Origin: Asaccharospora irregularis DSM 2635
GTDB taxonomy: Bacteria > Bacillota > Clostridia > Peptostreptococcales > Peptostreptococcaceae
NCBI RefSeq assembly: GCF_900129815.1
Contig: NZ_FQWX01000017.1
Span: 1-42,753, forward strand
DNA length: 42,753 nt
Reading direction: 5' to 3'
Of this stretch, positions 17,647 through 26,539 are shown piece after piece. How positions within the stretch are numbered: position 1 is the first letter of the stretch; the number at the start of each line of letters is the position of its first letter. The notes under the pieces are model-generated. The model saw only the letters and a program-made list of their open reading frames with translations. It was not told where the DNA came from and ran no database searches. The position numbers were made by a program, and so were the translations under genes.

Positions 17647-18192
17647 TTATTTTCTGAAATGTCTATCTAATAATCCTAAGAATGCTTTACCATGTCTAGC
17701 TTCATCTTTACACATTTCATGAACTGTATCATGTATAGCATCAAGTCCTAATTCTTTAGCTCTCTTAGCTAATTTCATTTTACCATCAGTTGCACCATAC
17801 TCAGCTTCAACTCTCATTTCTAAGTTTTTCTTAGTATCAGCCACAACAACTTCTCCTAATAACTCTGCGAATTTAGCAGCATGTTCTGCTTCTTCAAAAG
17901 CTATTCTCTTATAAGCTTCAGCTACTTCTGGATATCCTTCTCTATCAGCCTGTCTGCTCATTGCTAAGTACATTCCTACTTCTGTACATTCTCCAGTAAA
18001 GTTAGCTCTTAATCCTTCTACTATTTCTTCGTCTACACCTTGAGCAACACCTATTCTATGTTCGTCAGCCCAAACCATTTCTCCACTCATTTCTTCGAAT
18101 TTCTCTGGTCCTACTTTACAAACTGGACATTTTTCTGGTGCAGCTTCCCCTTCATGTATATATCCACATACTGTACAAACAAATTTCTTCAT
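17647..18192 (-). CDS. Reverse rubrerythrin 2
   Basis: A 181-residue near copy of the protein at 9904, with the same N-terminal rubredoxin centre (Cys6, Cys9, Cys22, Cys25) and C-terminal ferritin-like diiron bundle. Ten substitutions are seen, most in the linker region after VVVADTK and at the C-terminus, where it ends two residues earlier. All metal ligands are kept. The 12 bases before each ATG and the AGGAGGAG RBS are the same, and the sigma-B-like promoter has the same geometry. This suggests a duplication that includes the control region, or gene conversion. Role: peroxide and oxygen detoxification. Confidence 0.93.
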   Translation of the reverse strand: MKKFVCTVCGYIHEGEAAPEKCPVCKVGPEKFEEMSGEMVWADEHRIGVAQGVDEEIVEGLRANFTGECTEVGMYLAMSRQADREGYPEVAEAYKRIAFEEAEHAAKFAELLGEVVVADTKKNLEMRVEAEYGATDGKMKLAKRAKELGLDAIHDTVHEMCKDEARHGKAFLGLLDRHFRK

Positions 18193-18267
18193 AATATTAC
18201 TCCTCCTATATTGTATATATTTAATAAATTAAATTTTTTAACATCTTAATGTGTTACAGTTATATAT

Positions 18268-18292
18268 ATACCCGCAGACATATACCTTAAAC
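18268..18292 (-). promoter_or_regulatory. Sigma-B-like promoter of reverse rubrerythrin 2
   Basis: On the minus strand GTTTAA (18287-18292), 13 bp, GGGTAT (18268-18273): a full match to the Firmicute sigma-B consensus. Confidence 0.82.
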
Positions 18293-18326
18293 AATAAATT
18301 TTATTTTTTCTTATTAAACAATACTT

Positions 18327-19241
18327 CTATATATTTTCAACATTACTGTTACCATATATATTATCAACTTTTTCCTCTTTTTTCAAGAATGATAATTTAG
18401 TCTCAGATATTATGATTGCTACAAATATTAAAATACTACCTATTATTAATTTTAATGTAAGCGCCTCTTTTAGTATTATTATAGAAAATATAGTCCCAAA
18501 TACAGCTTCTGTAGATAGTATTATAGCTGTCTTAGTACCATCAACCTTTTTTTGACAAACTGTTTGAGTTAAAAATCCTATCGTTGTACTAAATATAGCT
18601 AAATGTAACATTCCTAAATAACCACCTAATTGAGCTTCTAGTTTCATCTCTCCCGTTAGCATTTGCACTATAAATGAAAGTAAAAAAGCTACAAAAAACT
18701 GTACTACTGTCAATACTATAGGATCATTATCCCTGGCAAATTCACTTGTAAAGAATATATGAAATGCAAATCCAAAGGCACATACTAATGTAAGTAAATC
18801 TCCTATATTAACAGAGAAATCTGCTTCTAAAGATAATATTCCTATTCCTATAAGAGCTATTAAACTACTTGCCATTCCAAACTTATCTAGTTTTCTTTTA
18901 AAAATAAAATATCCTATAAATGGAACTATGACTACATTAGCAGCTGTTATAAATGCATTTTTAGAGGCTGTAGTATAAACTAAGCCTACCGTTTGAACCC
19001 AAAATGATAAAAATAAAAATATTCCTAATAAAAAACCACTTTTTAAAACTTTCTTATTAATATTTTCTTTAATTCTCTTAAAGAATAATATATTTAAAAT
19101 TACAGATGCTATAAAAAATCTTAGTGTTATAATCTGTAAGGAAGTAAGACCTCCATCTAATGCTAACTGTGTTCCTACAAAACCACTACCCCATATTATT
19201 GCAACAACAATCAACCCTATTTCTCCTGAATATTTCTTCAA
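18327..19241 (-). CDS. EamA/DMT-family transporter
   Basis: A 304-residue membrane protein with ten predicted helices formed by two EamA repeats. The first repeat starts GLIVVAIIWGSGFVGTQLAL and includes LRFFIASVILN; the second has FSTTIGFLTQTVCQKK and STEAVFGTIFSIIILKEALT. Relatives export amino acids or metabolites; no substrate can be assigned. The start is TTG, set by AAGGAGGG six bases upstream. It is a single gene whose stop lies about 35 bp from the rubrerythrin 2 promoter. Confidence 0.88.
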   Translation of the reverse strand: MKKYSGEIGLIVVAIIWGSGFVGTQLALDGGLTSLQIITLRFFIASVILNILFFKRIKENINKKVLKSGFLLGIFLFLSFWVQTVGLVYTTASKNAFITAANVVIVPFIGYFIFKRKLDKFGMASSLIALIGIGILSLEADFSVNIGDLLTLVCAFGFAFHIFFTSEFARDNDPIVLTVVQFFVAFLLSFIVQMLTGEMKLEAQLGGYLGMLHLAIFSTTIGFLTQTVCQKKVDGTKTAIILSTEAVFGTIFSIIILKEALTLKLIIGSILIFVAIIISETKLSFLKKEEKVDNIYGNSNVENI

Positions 19242-19729
19242 TATTCTCCCTCCTTTATGAATAGAAATTTGTGTTATATAAGTCTGAAAATATTGTTTTA
19301 CACAAAATTATAAACCCCCTAAAAAGAGAGTTTTATAGGCACATAAATAAATATATTATATATATAATATATATAATATATTTTGTATAATATGCATCCT
19401 AAGTCTAAGGTTAATACATTAACCTTATTTTGTAAATATGTTTTTTACAATTATTCAGGTTTATTTTATAACCAAGTATTAAACAATTATTCTAGTTCAT
19501 TTTCTAATTTATTTTTTAAACTATATTGAAGTTTTCATCGTATTTAATTAACATCTTATATATAAGTACTAAGATATATATGTATTTGTTACATATTTAC
19601 AAATAGTTTCAAATAATTTCAAAAAATTATTTACAACATTGTCAATTTACTTTGCTAATCCTTTTAGATATAATTGTATTATATGATTTCGATATAATTC
19701 GACATATTAGGTAAAGAGAGGTATATGCA
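19242..19729. other. Divergent intergenic region between the EamA and NodB deacetylase genes
   Basis: It holds an alternating AT tract (about 19347-19395), a 20-bp inverted repeat at 19407-19426, and long AT-rich DNA with no ORF. Promoters for both divergent genes must lie here; I could not pick a convincing pair of hexamers. Confidence 0.5.
19407..19426. promoter_or_regulatory. Inverted repeat AAGGTTAA-N4-TTAACCTT
   Basis: Two perfect 8-bp arms separated by TACA, in the shared upstream region of two divergent genes. It has the size of a dimeric repressor or MerR-type activator site. Confidence 0.45.
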
Positions 19730-20611
19730 ATGAATAGAACAAAGTTAAGCAAAACAAAATTAACAGTAGTACTAACTATCTTACTGACATTTATAGTCGG
19801 AGCAACAGTAGTAGTTAAAAATACAGCTGAAAAGAAGAGACTTGAAAAGTTAGAGGCTGAGAAGGAAAGAATAAGGTTAGAGAAAATTGAAAAAGAGAAA
19901 AATGAACCTATTATAGGTGCCAAAAAAAATTCAGTAAAAAAATACGGATTTGATGCAAAAGAAATCTATAACAAACTTAGTACCTTTGACTATTCAAATA
20001 ATGGAGAAAAAGTAGTTTTTCTTACATTTGATGACGGTCCTTCAACTACAAATACACCTAAAGTCTTAGATACTCTAAATAAACATTCCGTCAAAGCTAC
20101 ATTCTTTATAAAAGGAGACTCTTTGGAATCTAATGGTGCTCCTGAAATACTAAAAAGAACTTTTGATGAGGGACATGCTATAGCTCACCACTCATATTCT
20201 CATAACTACAAAACATTATATCCTAATAGAAGTTTAAACCTAGATAATTTTGTAAATGAAATAAATCAAACTGATATGGCTATGAAAAAAGTATTAGGAG
20301 ATAAGTTTTCATCAAGAGTTTTAAGATGCCCTGGAGGGTATATGTCATGGAAGAATATGGATCCGCTTAAAAATTATTTAACTGAACACGATATGGCATC
20401 TATAGACTGGAATGCTTTGAATGCTGATGCAGAGGGTAAAAAGAAAGACTATAATGAACTCTTTGAATTTGCAAAAGAATCATCTAAAGATAAGGAAATA
20501 GTTGTTATCTTGATGCATGACACTTATGGTAAAGAAGAAACTGTTAAGTCACTAGATTTAATAATTCCTTATTTTAAAGAAAATGGGTATAAATTTAAAA
20601 TTTTAGTATAA
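19730..20611 (+). CDS. Membrane-anchored polysaccharide deacetylase (NodB) with coiled-coil stalk
   Basis: A 293-residue protein: anchor helix at about 12-31, a charged coiled-coil stalk rich in Lys, Glu and Arg (about 35-65) and the NodB domain from about 85. Motifs are FLTFDDGPS, HHSYSHNYK with the metal histidines, RCPGGYMSW, DWNALNADAEG and VVILMHDTYG. The CPGGYMSW and DWNALN forms point to peptidoglycan GlcNAc deacetylases of the PgdA/CD-type group. It is expected to act on the wall outside the membrane and reduce lysozyme sensitivity. AGAGAGGT lies nine bases before ATG. It is monocistronic. Confidence 0.9.
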   Translation: MNRTKLSKTKLTVVLTILLTFIVGATVVVKNTAEKKRLEKLEAEKERIRLEKIEKEKNEPIIGAKKNSVKKYGFDAKEIYNKLSTFDYSNNGEKVVFLTFDDGPSTTNTPKVLDTLNKHSVKATFFIKGDSLESNGAPEILKRTFDEGHAIAHHSYSHNYKTLYPNRSLNLDNFVNEINQTDMAMKKVLGDKFSSRVLRCPGGYMSWKNMDPLKNYLTEHDMASIDWNALNADAEGKKKDYNELFEFAKESSKDKEIVVILMHDTYGKEETVKSLDLIIPYFKENGYKFKILV

Positions 20612-20659
20612 TGAATATTTTTTCATATTAATATAAGATTTTTATAATTAAATTTTCTT

Positions 20660-20685
20660 AAAAAGAAGTTATACGACTTCTTTTT
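20660..20685 (+). terminator. Terminator of the second deacetylase gene
   Basis: AAAAAGAAGT/ACTTCTTTTT stem with a 6-nt loop followed by ATTTTTTATTTC, about 50 bp after the stop. Confidence 0.88.
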
Positions 20686-20889
20686 ATTTTTTATTTCTTT
20701 TTTCATAATATTCAAAATTTTCATTTTATAATGTCATCCTATTATAATCCGCTTAGAGAATCATTTTTTTTAAACAAAAAAATATTTTTTGCGTTAAATT
20801 CTTTTATTTTATTCAATTTTTAGATATAATTTAATTATAATCAAGAAATATATTTACATAATCGTTTCTACTTTATTAGGAGGTTTTGT

Positions 20890-21543
20890 ATGGCTAGATA
20901 CAAAAAAGGAGTAAATACTTGCAGCTATATCATATCAGTATCTAAAAAACTATTTTATAAAAAAGGTTATTCTCAGACGACAATTCAACAAATCTGTGAT
21001 GAGTGTAATATTACATTAGGTAATTTTACATATTACTTCAAAACTAAACAAGATTTATTAAAAAGGATATATGAAGACTTTTTAAAAGAGATTATAGTAT
21101 TTATCGATAATAACTTTAAAGATGATTTGTCCTATCTTGAAAAATTTACTATTATTTCTTTTATCTTTAACTATAAAATACTGCAGAGTGAAACAAACCT
21201 AGATTTCCATCTTAAGGTATTAAATAACAACTCACTTTACGAGTTTATATCTGATTATTTATTAAGTAATTTTTATATTCCACTTATAAAAAATCTAAAT
21301 TTAGATATAAACGAAAAAGATCTAAAAATAATTTATTATTGCAGTCTAAGCATAAACAGAGAATTACTTATAAAATATATTAAAACTGATATGTTTAATT
21401 CACACCAAGATTTTTGTTTAAACTTATCAAACATAGTATCTACTTTATTTAAATTTGATGATAATTTCATTGTAAAATTTATAGATAAATACCCAGAATT
21501 TTCACCAAAATTACAAGCTATTGATTTAAGTCTACTCAAGTAG
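20890..21543 (+). CDS. TetR/AcrR family transcriptional regulator
   Basis: A 217-residue repressor. The N-terminal helix-turn-helix spans about residues 10-57: AKLFYKKGYSQTTIQQ-type sequence ending in CNITLGNFTYYFKTKQDLL, the usual TetR recognition-helix pattern. The C-terminal two thirds, the ligand domain, is not recognisable. The neighbours are convergent tyrS and a codirectional deacetylase with its own terminator, so no target gene is obvious; self-regulation is the default guess. AGGAGG sits seven bases before the ATG. Confidence 0.88.
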   Translation: MARYKKGVNTCSYIISVSKKLFYKKGYSQTTIQQICDECNITLGNFTYYFKTKQDLLKRIYEDFLKEIIVFIDNNFKDDLSYLEKFTIISFIFNYKILQSETNLDFHLKVLNNNSLYEFISDYLLSNFYIPLIKNLNLDINEKDLKIIYYCSLSINRELLIKYIKTDMFNSHQDFCLNLSNIVSTLFKFDDNFIVKFIDKYPEFSPKLQAIDLSLLK

Positions 21544-21661
21544 CATTTCTTATTTTTAAAATTACTATAACAGTTTAAGTAAATATATATTGTAAACGTC
21601 TATACAGGCTATACTTGATTTATTCTAGTAATATAACCTAAAATAAAATATTTCTAGAGAT

Positions 21662-21713
21662 ATTAAAAATATCCTTCAAAATCTAGATATAAGATTTTAA
21701 AGGATATTTTTAA
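21662..21713. terminator. Bidirectional terminator between the TetR gene and tyrS
   Basis: A long stem pairs ATTAAAAATATCCTT...AAAATCT with its near-perfect complement around a short loop. T tracts lie on both sides. It serves tyrS on the minus strand, 9 bp after the stop. Confidence 0.9.
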
Positions 21714-21721
21714 TAAATATT

Positions 21722-22927
21722 CTAAACTAACTCAACTTTAACAAATATTTTCTTTCCTATCTGAACTATTAATTCATTTTCAACCTTAACTTCAGCTAAA
21801 TTAGTTACTTTTTCTCCATTTATTTTTACTCCACCTTGTGTAGCTAATCTTCTTACTTCGCTCTTACTTTTTACAACTCCATTTGAAACCAATATCTCAG
21901 GTAAGTCAAAATCATCTTTACTTCCTTGTAAAGTTTTTATATCTGTAGGTATTTGTCCTTGTTGAAATACATTTTTGAATTCTACTTCAGCCTTCTTAGC
22001 TTCTTCTTCTCCGTGGTATAATGCAACTATTTCCCTAGCTAAATTCATTTTTATATCTCTTGGATTAGTTTTACCTTCTTCTAATTCTAATTTTATTCTA
22101 TTAACTTCATCAGGGTGAACATCAGTTACTAAATTGTAGTATTTTACTATTAACTCATCTGGTATACGCATAGCCTTAGCATACATTACTTCTGCCTTTT
22201 CATCTATTCCAATGTAGTTTCCTAAACTCTTACTCATCTTGTCTTTACCATCTAAGCCCTCTATTAGAGGCATCATCATTACTATTTGTGATTCTTGATT
22301 AAACTCTCTTTGTAAAGATCTGCCCATAAGTAAGTTAAATCTCTGATCTGTTCCTCCTAATTCTATATCAGCCTTTATAGCAACCGAATCATATGCCTGC
22401 ATTAAAGGATAGAAGAATTCATGAACTGATATAGGCATTTGGTTTTCGTATCTATTTTTAAAGTCTTCTCTTTCAAGCATTCTTGCAACAGTAATTGTAG
22501 CCGCTAATTTTATTACTTCTTCAAAATTTAATTTTGCCAACCATTCGCTATTAAATCTAACTTCTGTTTTTTCTTTATCTAATACCTTAAATATTTGTTC
22601 TTCGTAGGTTTTGGCATTTTCTAAAACTTGTTCTGTAGTTAGTGCCTTTCTCGCTTTAGATTTTCCAGTTGGATCACCTATTTTACCCGTAAAGTCTCCT
22701 ATTATTATAATTACCTTGTGTCCCAAATCTTGTAATTGCTTCATTTTTCTAAGCACAACTGTATGTCCTAAATGTATGTCTGGAGCACTAGGATCTAATC
22801 CTAATTTTACTATCAATTGCCTTTTTTCTTTTTGTGCCTTCTCTAATTTTTCTTTTAGTTCTTTTTCATCTATTATATCTTCTACACCTTTCATAATTAT
22901 TTTAATTTGCTCGTCAATAGTTTTCAT
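21722..22927 (-). CDS. tyrS: Tyrosyl-tRNA synthetase (TyrZ-like)
   Basis: A 401-residue class I aminoacyl-tRNA synthetase that charges tRNA-Tyr. The HIGH motif appears as HLGH (PDIHLGHTVVLRKMK, about 48-62) and KMSKS as KDKMSKSLGNYIG near 228. A C-terminal S4 RNA-binding domain spans about 335-400 (LPEILVSNGVVKSKSEVRR). Sequence type is nearer to the Bacillus TyrZ class than to the TyrS class. Its 5' leader is a T-box with a UAC specifier, so it is induced by uncharged tRNA-Tyr. AGGAGG lies six bases before ATG. Confidence 0.93.
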   Translation of the reverse strand: MKTIDEQIKIIMKGVEDIIDEKELKEKLEKAQKEKRQLIVKLGLDPSAPDIHLGHTVVLRKMKQLQDLGHKVIIIIGDFTGKIGDPTGKSKARKALTTEQVLENAKTYEEQIFKVLDKEKTEVRFNSEWLAKLNFEEVIKLAATITVARMLEREDFKNRYENQMPISVHEFFYPLMQAYDSVAIKADIELGGTDQRFNLLMGRSLQREFNQESQIVMMMPLIEGLDGKDKMSKSLGNYIGIDEKAEVMYAKAMRIPDELIVKYYNLVTDVHPDEVNRIKLELEEGKTNPRDIKMNLAREIVALYHGEEEAKKAEVEFKNVFQQGQIPTDIKTLQGSKDDFDLPEILVSNGVVKSKSEVRRLATQGGVKINGEKVTNLAEVKVENELIVQIGKKIFVKVELV

Positions 22928-22962
22928 CTTTATCCTCCTAATTTTTATAAGTCCATAATAAT

Positions 22963-23055
22963 AAAAAAATTTTCTATTTAAAAACCTTAAATAATAATTT
23001 TTTTAAATGATAATTTTTTTGAAATGCATATAATAAAGATAATTTCCTATGCATT
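22963..23055 (-). repeat. Dispersed terminator-tail element, copy 3 (long form) in the tyrS leader
   Basis: Directly after the T-box terminator T-run the minus strand reads AATGCATAGGAAATTATC, then ATATGCATTTCAAAAAAATT, ATCATTTAAA and a final TAGAAAATTTTTTTAT. It shares 22 consecutive bases with copy 4 at 27399 (AAATGATAATTTTTTTGAAA on the plus strand, plus two). Confidence 0.7.
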
Positions 23056-23062
23056 AAAAAAA

Positions 23063-23320
23063 GCCCCTGTCCTATAAAAGGACGGGAGCTGTGCTCACGT
23101 GTTACCACCTTAATTTATTAATATCTCACGATATCAACCTCTTTAAGTATAAATATACTCAGCACTATAACGTGTGCGAAACGGTAGACTCCTACTAATC
23201 TTATGTTTCAGAACCACTGCTCATAGATGTATTCAAACTAACTTACTTAATTCCTTTCACCAACCGGAACCTCTCTGCAAAGATACATTAGCCCTACTTC
23301 TTCTAGTCATAGCTTTAAAT
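23063..23320 (-). promoter_or_regulatory. Tyrosine T-box leader of tyrS
   Basis: The minus strand carries the T-box core AAGGTGGTAACACG (about 23094-23111), which pairs with the acceptor end of uncharged tRNA. It is followed by a terminator stem AGCTCCCGTCC/GGACAGGGGCT and T7 (about 23057-23090). Further upstream, GGTTCCGGTTGGTG and the segment GAATACATC give a Stem I with UAC, a tyrosine codon, at the expected specifier position. This fits the gene downstream. The 5' limit is approximate. Confidence 0.9.
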
Positions 23321-23462
23321 ATTATATTTTAATAATAATATATTAATATTTTCATATTTTGTCAACCTATTTTAATATTATGTTCAATTTTTTTCTATTT
23401 ATGCTAATTGATAACATAAACTTTCAAATATTGATTTGTACTAGGTGCTTATCTACTACCTA

Positions 23463-23490
23463 AAGTATTGGTTAATAAGTATTGGTTAAT
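23463..23490. repeat. Two tandem copies of AAGTATTGGTTAAT
   Basis: A perfect 14-bp direct repeat 15 bp beyond the stop of the GDPD gene. It looks like a replication-slippage duplication. Confidence 0.7.
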
Positions 23491-23504
23491 TTTTATTTTT
23501 TTGA

Positions 23505-24338
23505 TTATTTAGGTATAAAACTATCAAATATTATATTATCAGAATACCTATTTGCCTTTTCTAAATCTTTTGGGCTGCCAACAGTCCATGAAAGAGTTAA
23601 TATCCCCTTTCTTCTTAAAGAAGAAACTCTAAAGTGCGGTAATCCATCTAATTCATATGCAATATAGTTTGGTCTACTTTTATAGTTTAACATTAAGTTT
23701 TCCAGTGCAAACTTTTCATACCACCTTAAACCGCCGGAGTCTTTTTTAAATGTACCTGATAGTTGACCTCTAACTACTTCACTAGCATTGTTTTTATACC
23801 ACTCTAACACAAATGGATTAAAAGATTGAATAGCGTATTTTCCACTGTAGTTTTTTGTAATATTATACACGGACTCACTAAGTTCAATTACATTGTCACT
23901 ATCTTTTATTTCAATTATTATAGGTACCCTTCCATCTACCAAATCTAATACATCTTTTAATAGAGGTATTTTTTCATCTGTACCTAGAATATTTAACTTT
24001 TTAATTTCTTCATATTTAACTTCACCTACATATTTATTGTATCCAGTTATACGCTTTAGGTTTTCATCGTGGAACACTATAATTTCTTCGTCCTTCGTAA
24101 ATTGGACATCTAGTTCTATTGGATAGCCACTCTGAATCGCATTTTCAAACGCTGCCAATGAGTTCTCCGGGTGGCTTTCGTCAAATAATCCTCTATGTGC
24201 TATTGGAGCTTCCTTTAGATAACTTATTTTGTCAGCCTCTAGCACGCTACCACTTGATATATACTCATATATTAATGTGGCTAATACAGTAAGAAAAATA
24301 ATATCCACTGAAATTACTTTTATACTTCTTTTATTCAT
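23505..24338 (-). CDS. Glycerophosphodiester phosphodiesterase, membrane-anchored
   Basis: A 277-residue GDPD/UgpQ-type enzyme with an N-terminal anchor helix (about 7-26). Catalytic motifs are AHRGLFDESHPENSLAAF (His and Arg, about 47-64), IELDVQFTKDEEIIVFHDENL (metal acids and second His, about 75-96) and IIEIKD. It hydrolyses glycerophosphodiesters from lipids or lipoteichoic acid to glycerol-3-phosphate and an alcohol, probably at the outer face of the membrane. The ATG follows GAGAGGGG. The next gene upstream ends 43 bp before it, so the two may be cotranscribed. Confidence 0.9.
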   Translation of the reverse strand: MNKRSIKVISVDIIFLTVLATLIYEYISSGSVLEADKISYLKEAPIAHRGLFDESHPENSLAAFENAIQSGYPIELDVQFTKDEEIIVFHDENLKRITGYNKYVGEVKYEEIKKLNILGTDEKIPLLKDVLDLVDGRVPIIIEIKDSDNVIELSESVYNITKNYSGKYAIQSFNPFVLEWYKNNASEVVRGQLSGTFKKDSGGLRWYEKFALENLMLNYKSRPNYIAYELDGLPHFRVSSLRRKGILTLSWTVGSPKDLEKANRYSDNIIFDSFIPK

Positions 24339-24380
24339 AATTTCCCCTCTCCAAAGTATTTAAAGACTGTTTTTGAAATA

Positions 24381-25352
24381 CTATTTTTTTGTAGCCAATG
24401 CGTACGTATAGCTGTTTATTATGTCTATTTGCTTTATTATTATATTTATTTTCCTATCAAGGATTATATTTGATATAGCTAGACCTATAGTCGTTAATTT
24501 TAAATTAACGAAAAACAGTATCATTATTGATATACCAAGTACTCTTGGGTAAATAATCTTCTTATACTTTGCCATAATAAAATTTTGTATTGAAGTAAAA
24601 GAATCTCTCATTACAAAATATATACATATATACTCTGAACATATTATACTAGTCTTTAGATAAACTAAGCTATAATCTATATTGAAAAGTCTTATAATTT
24701 CAATTATAAATATATATGCTACTGATAAATAAAATATATTTTTTGAACAGCACAAAAACCTTCCACAACTTCTAAAATTTCTTATAACTAGAAATTTCTT
24801 TTTTGAATTTAATTTTAAAATATTGATTTTGTTGCATAGCATTAGAGATAATATATATATGCTAAATACTGTTCCCAATACGAATAGAGATATCATTAAA
24901 TAATAGGCTATATCCGCGAATTCTCTTATAGGAACATACTTCATATAACCTTGGAACTCTTTCATAAAACTATAACCTATCAACTTAGATGCATATACAT
25001 CTACAAAAATCATTATAATAACTCCTATAATAGAACTACATAAAATATCATCTAGTACTGTAGTCGATTTTTTCATCATAAATCCACAAGTTATACCTAA
25101 AATAATACTCTGACTTGCCCATATAGCTGTTCCTATATTTCCAAGCACTAAAAATATTATAAGTAGTGAACTAAGAGCTGATAGTAAAGTATACTTAATA
25201 TCACATTTTATACATATAGAGCAAAAAAATACTGGTACTATAAAATCCAGGTATAACATATATCCAAATCCTGTTCCAACTATAACTATTGTAGCAACTA
25301 TAAACAGCGATGATAATAAAGCCGCTTCTGTTAATTTTTTAGTTTCATTCAA
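24381..25352 (-). CDS. YybS-like (DUF2232) integral membrane protein
   Basis: A 323-residue protein with about eight hydrophobic helices. The N-terminal segment TKKLTEAALLSSLFIVATIV and the following helix pairs resemble the DUF2232/YybS group, whose folds recall ECF transporter substrate-binding (S) subunits. That link is from the N-terminal pattern only. The central region has an unusual Cys-rich loop (RSCGRFLCCSKN). No ECF ATPase or T component is close. The start is TTG, set by GGAGG seven bases upstream. Function unknown. Confidence 0.65.
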   Translation of the reverse strand: MNETKKLTEAALLSSLFIVATIVIVGTGFGYMLYLDFIVPVFFCSICIKCDIKYTLLSALSSLLIIFLVLGNIGTAIWASQSIILGITCGFMMKKSTTVLDDILCSSIIGVIIMIFVDVYASKLIGYSFMKEFQGYMKYVPIREFADIAYYLMISLFVLGTVFSIYILSLMLCNKINILKLNSKKKFLVIRNFRSCGRFLCCSKNIFYLSVAYIFIIEIIRLFNIDYSLVYLKTSIICSEYICIYFVMRDSFTSIQNFIMAKYKKIIYPRVLGISIMILFFVNLKLTTIGLAISNIILDRKINIIIKQIDIINSYTYALATKK

Positions 25353-25492
25353 CTTTATACCTCCAAAAAATCTTACTGCATTTTAGCAATTTAATTAAAT
25401 CTAAAAATTACAACATAAGCCTATTATACCATTTTTTTATCGATGGTATTAAAAGTTGCATCAACTAATTTGATTTATGTAATATAAATAGT

Positions 25493-25540
25493 AATAGCTA
25501 TAATTAGTATTTTATAAAATTCATACTAATTATAGCTATT
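25493..25540 (-). terminator. Long hairpin after the CPBP protease gene
   Basis: An 18-bp perfect stem, AATAGCTATAATTAGTAT and its complement, with a 12-nt loop. It lies 25 bp after the CPBP stop. The minus-strand tail (ATTACTATTTATATT) is only moderately T-rich. Confidence 0.75.
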
Positions 25541-25564
25541 TTAATAAATGTAAGTTTTTAATTA

Positions 25565-26539
25565 TTATATTTTCTCTATTCCTCCTATTGCAATTAAAGT
25601 ATTCAACAAAATAAATGCAAGTATCCAAAATCTTGTAAGTGCGTAGGAACAAGACTTTTTAACTGGTTTATTAATTTTTATATAGTTTTTGAGTTCTTCT
25701 TTTTTAGAATTTAAAATTAATAGACTTAAAGCAAAAATAAAAGCAGATAAACCACCTGAAATAAGAGTTTCTAAAAAATCATTTCCTCCATATGACATAT
25801 AAGACATTACTTCTGATATTAGGTTATTAATAGTATGGAGTAAAATAGCCCACTTTATAGAGTACTCAGTTCTAACATATCCCAAAACTAAACCTATAAT
25901 AATTGCAAATATTGATTGAATTAAATTAGCATGCATTATACCAAATAAGACCGCGGATATTATGATAGCAAAACCTTTACCATATTTTTTTAGAGATCCT
26001 AAAACCGCACCCCTAAACACAACTTCCTCAATAATAGGTCCTACAAATGCTACATATAAAAACATCGAAAATGTTTGACTTCCACTTGTAGCTTCCTCGA
26101 TTTGACCCATAATAGAAAATCCTATGCTATTTAATCCTGACTCTAATAAAACCTGCAAAATTACTGCAATAAATTGTGGCGCCATTAAAATCACAAACAT
26201 AGTTATAAATGTCTTTAGGTCCATTTTTTTGTTAGTTTCAGTTAAGTCCTCTGTAAATAACTTATTCTTTCTGTATATATAAATAAAAATTAATCCTACA
26301 ACAACAGATAGTATGTATGACCATCCATTATTTGCAAGATTATTAACTACTTCCTCGGTCATTTTTTCCACTAACTTTTCGTTATTGCTGTATTTCATAG
26401 CTATGGATATAGATACCCCTATTGATATAACAATAAATACTCCAAATAGAGAAACCGTATAAAGCATTATGGCCTTTCCTAAACTATTCATATCCTTTTT
26501 TATTTCTTTTTTTTGTTCTAACGCTAGTTCTTCCTGCAT
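25565..26539 (-). CDS. CPBP-family intramembrane glutamic endopeptidase
   Basis: A 324-residue membrane protein with about eight helices. The CPBP (Abi/CAAX-protease and bacteriocin-processing) motifs are complete: EEVVFR with Glu171, Glu172 and Arg176, FGIMHANL with His203, and LLHTINNL with His235 and Asn239. Bacterial members process peptides or give immunity to bacteriocins; the substrate here is unknown. The C-terminal helix beyond residue 290 is an extension. Its start overlaps the LytTR regulator gene by 16 bp, with AGGAGGGG seven bases upstream, so the pair is co-expressed. Confidence 0.9.
   Translation of the reverse strand: MQEELALEQKKEIKKDMNSLGKAIMLYTVSLFGVFIVISIGVSISIAMKYSNNEKLVEKMTEEVVNNLANNGWSYILSVVVGLIFIYIYRKNKLFTEDLTETNKKMDLKTFITMFVILMAPQFIAVILQVLLESGLNSIGFSIMGQIEEATSGSQTFSMFLYVAFVGPIIEEVVFRGAVLGSLKKYGKGFAIIISAVLFGIMHANLIQSIFAIIIGLVLGYVRTEYSIKWAILLHTINNLISEVMSYMSYGGNDFLETLISGGLSAFIFALSLLILNSKKEELKNYIKINKPVKKSCSYALTRFWILAFILLNTLIAIGGIEKI

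Noticed and set aside
19340-19396. AT dinucleotide tract as a replication origin
   Set aside because: No DnaA boxes or origin genes lie nearby; it is simple low-complexity sequence.
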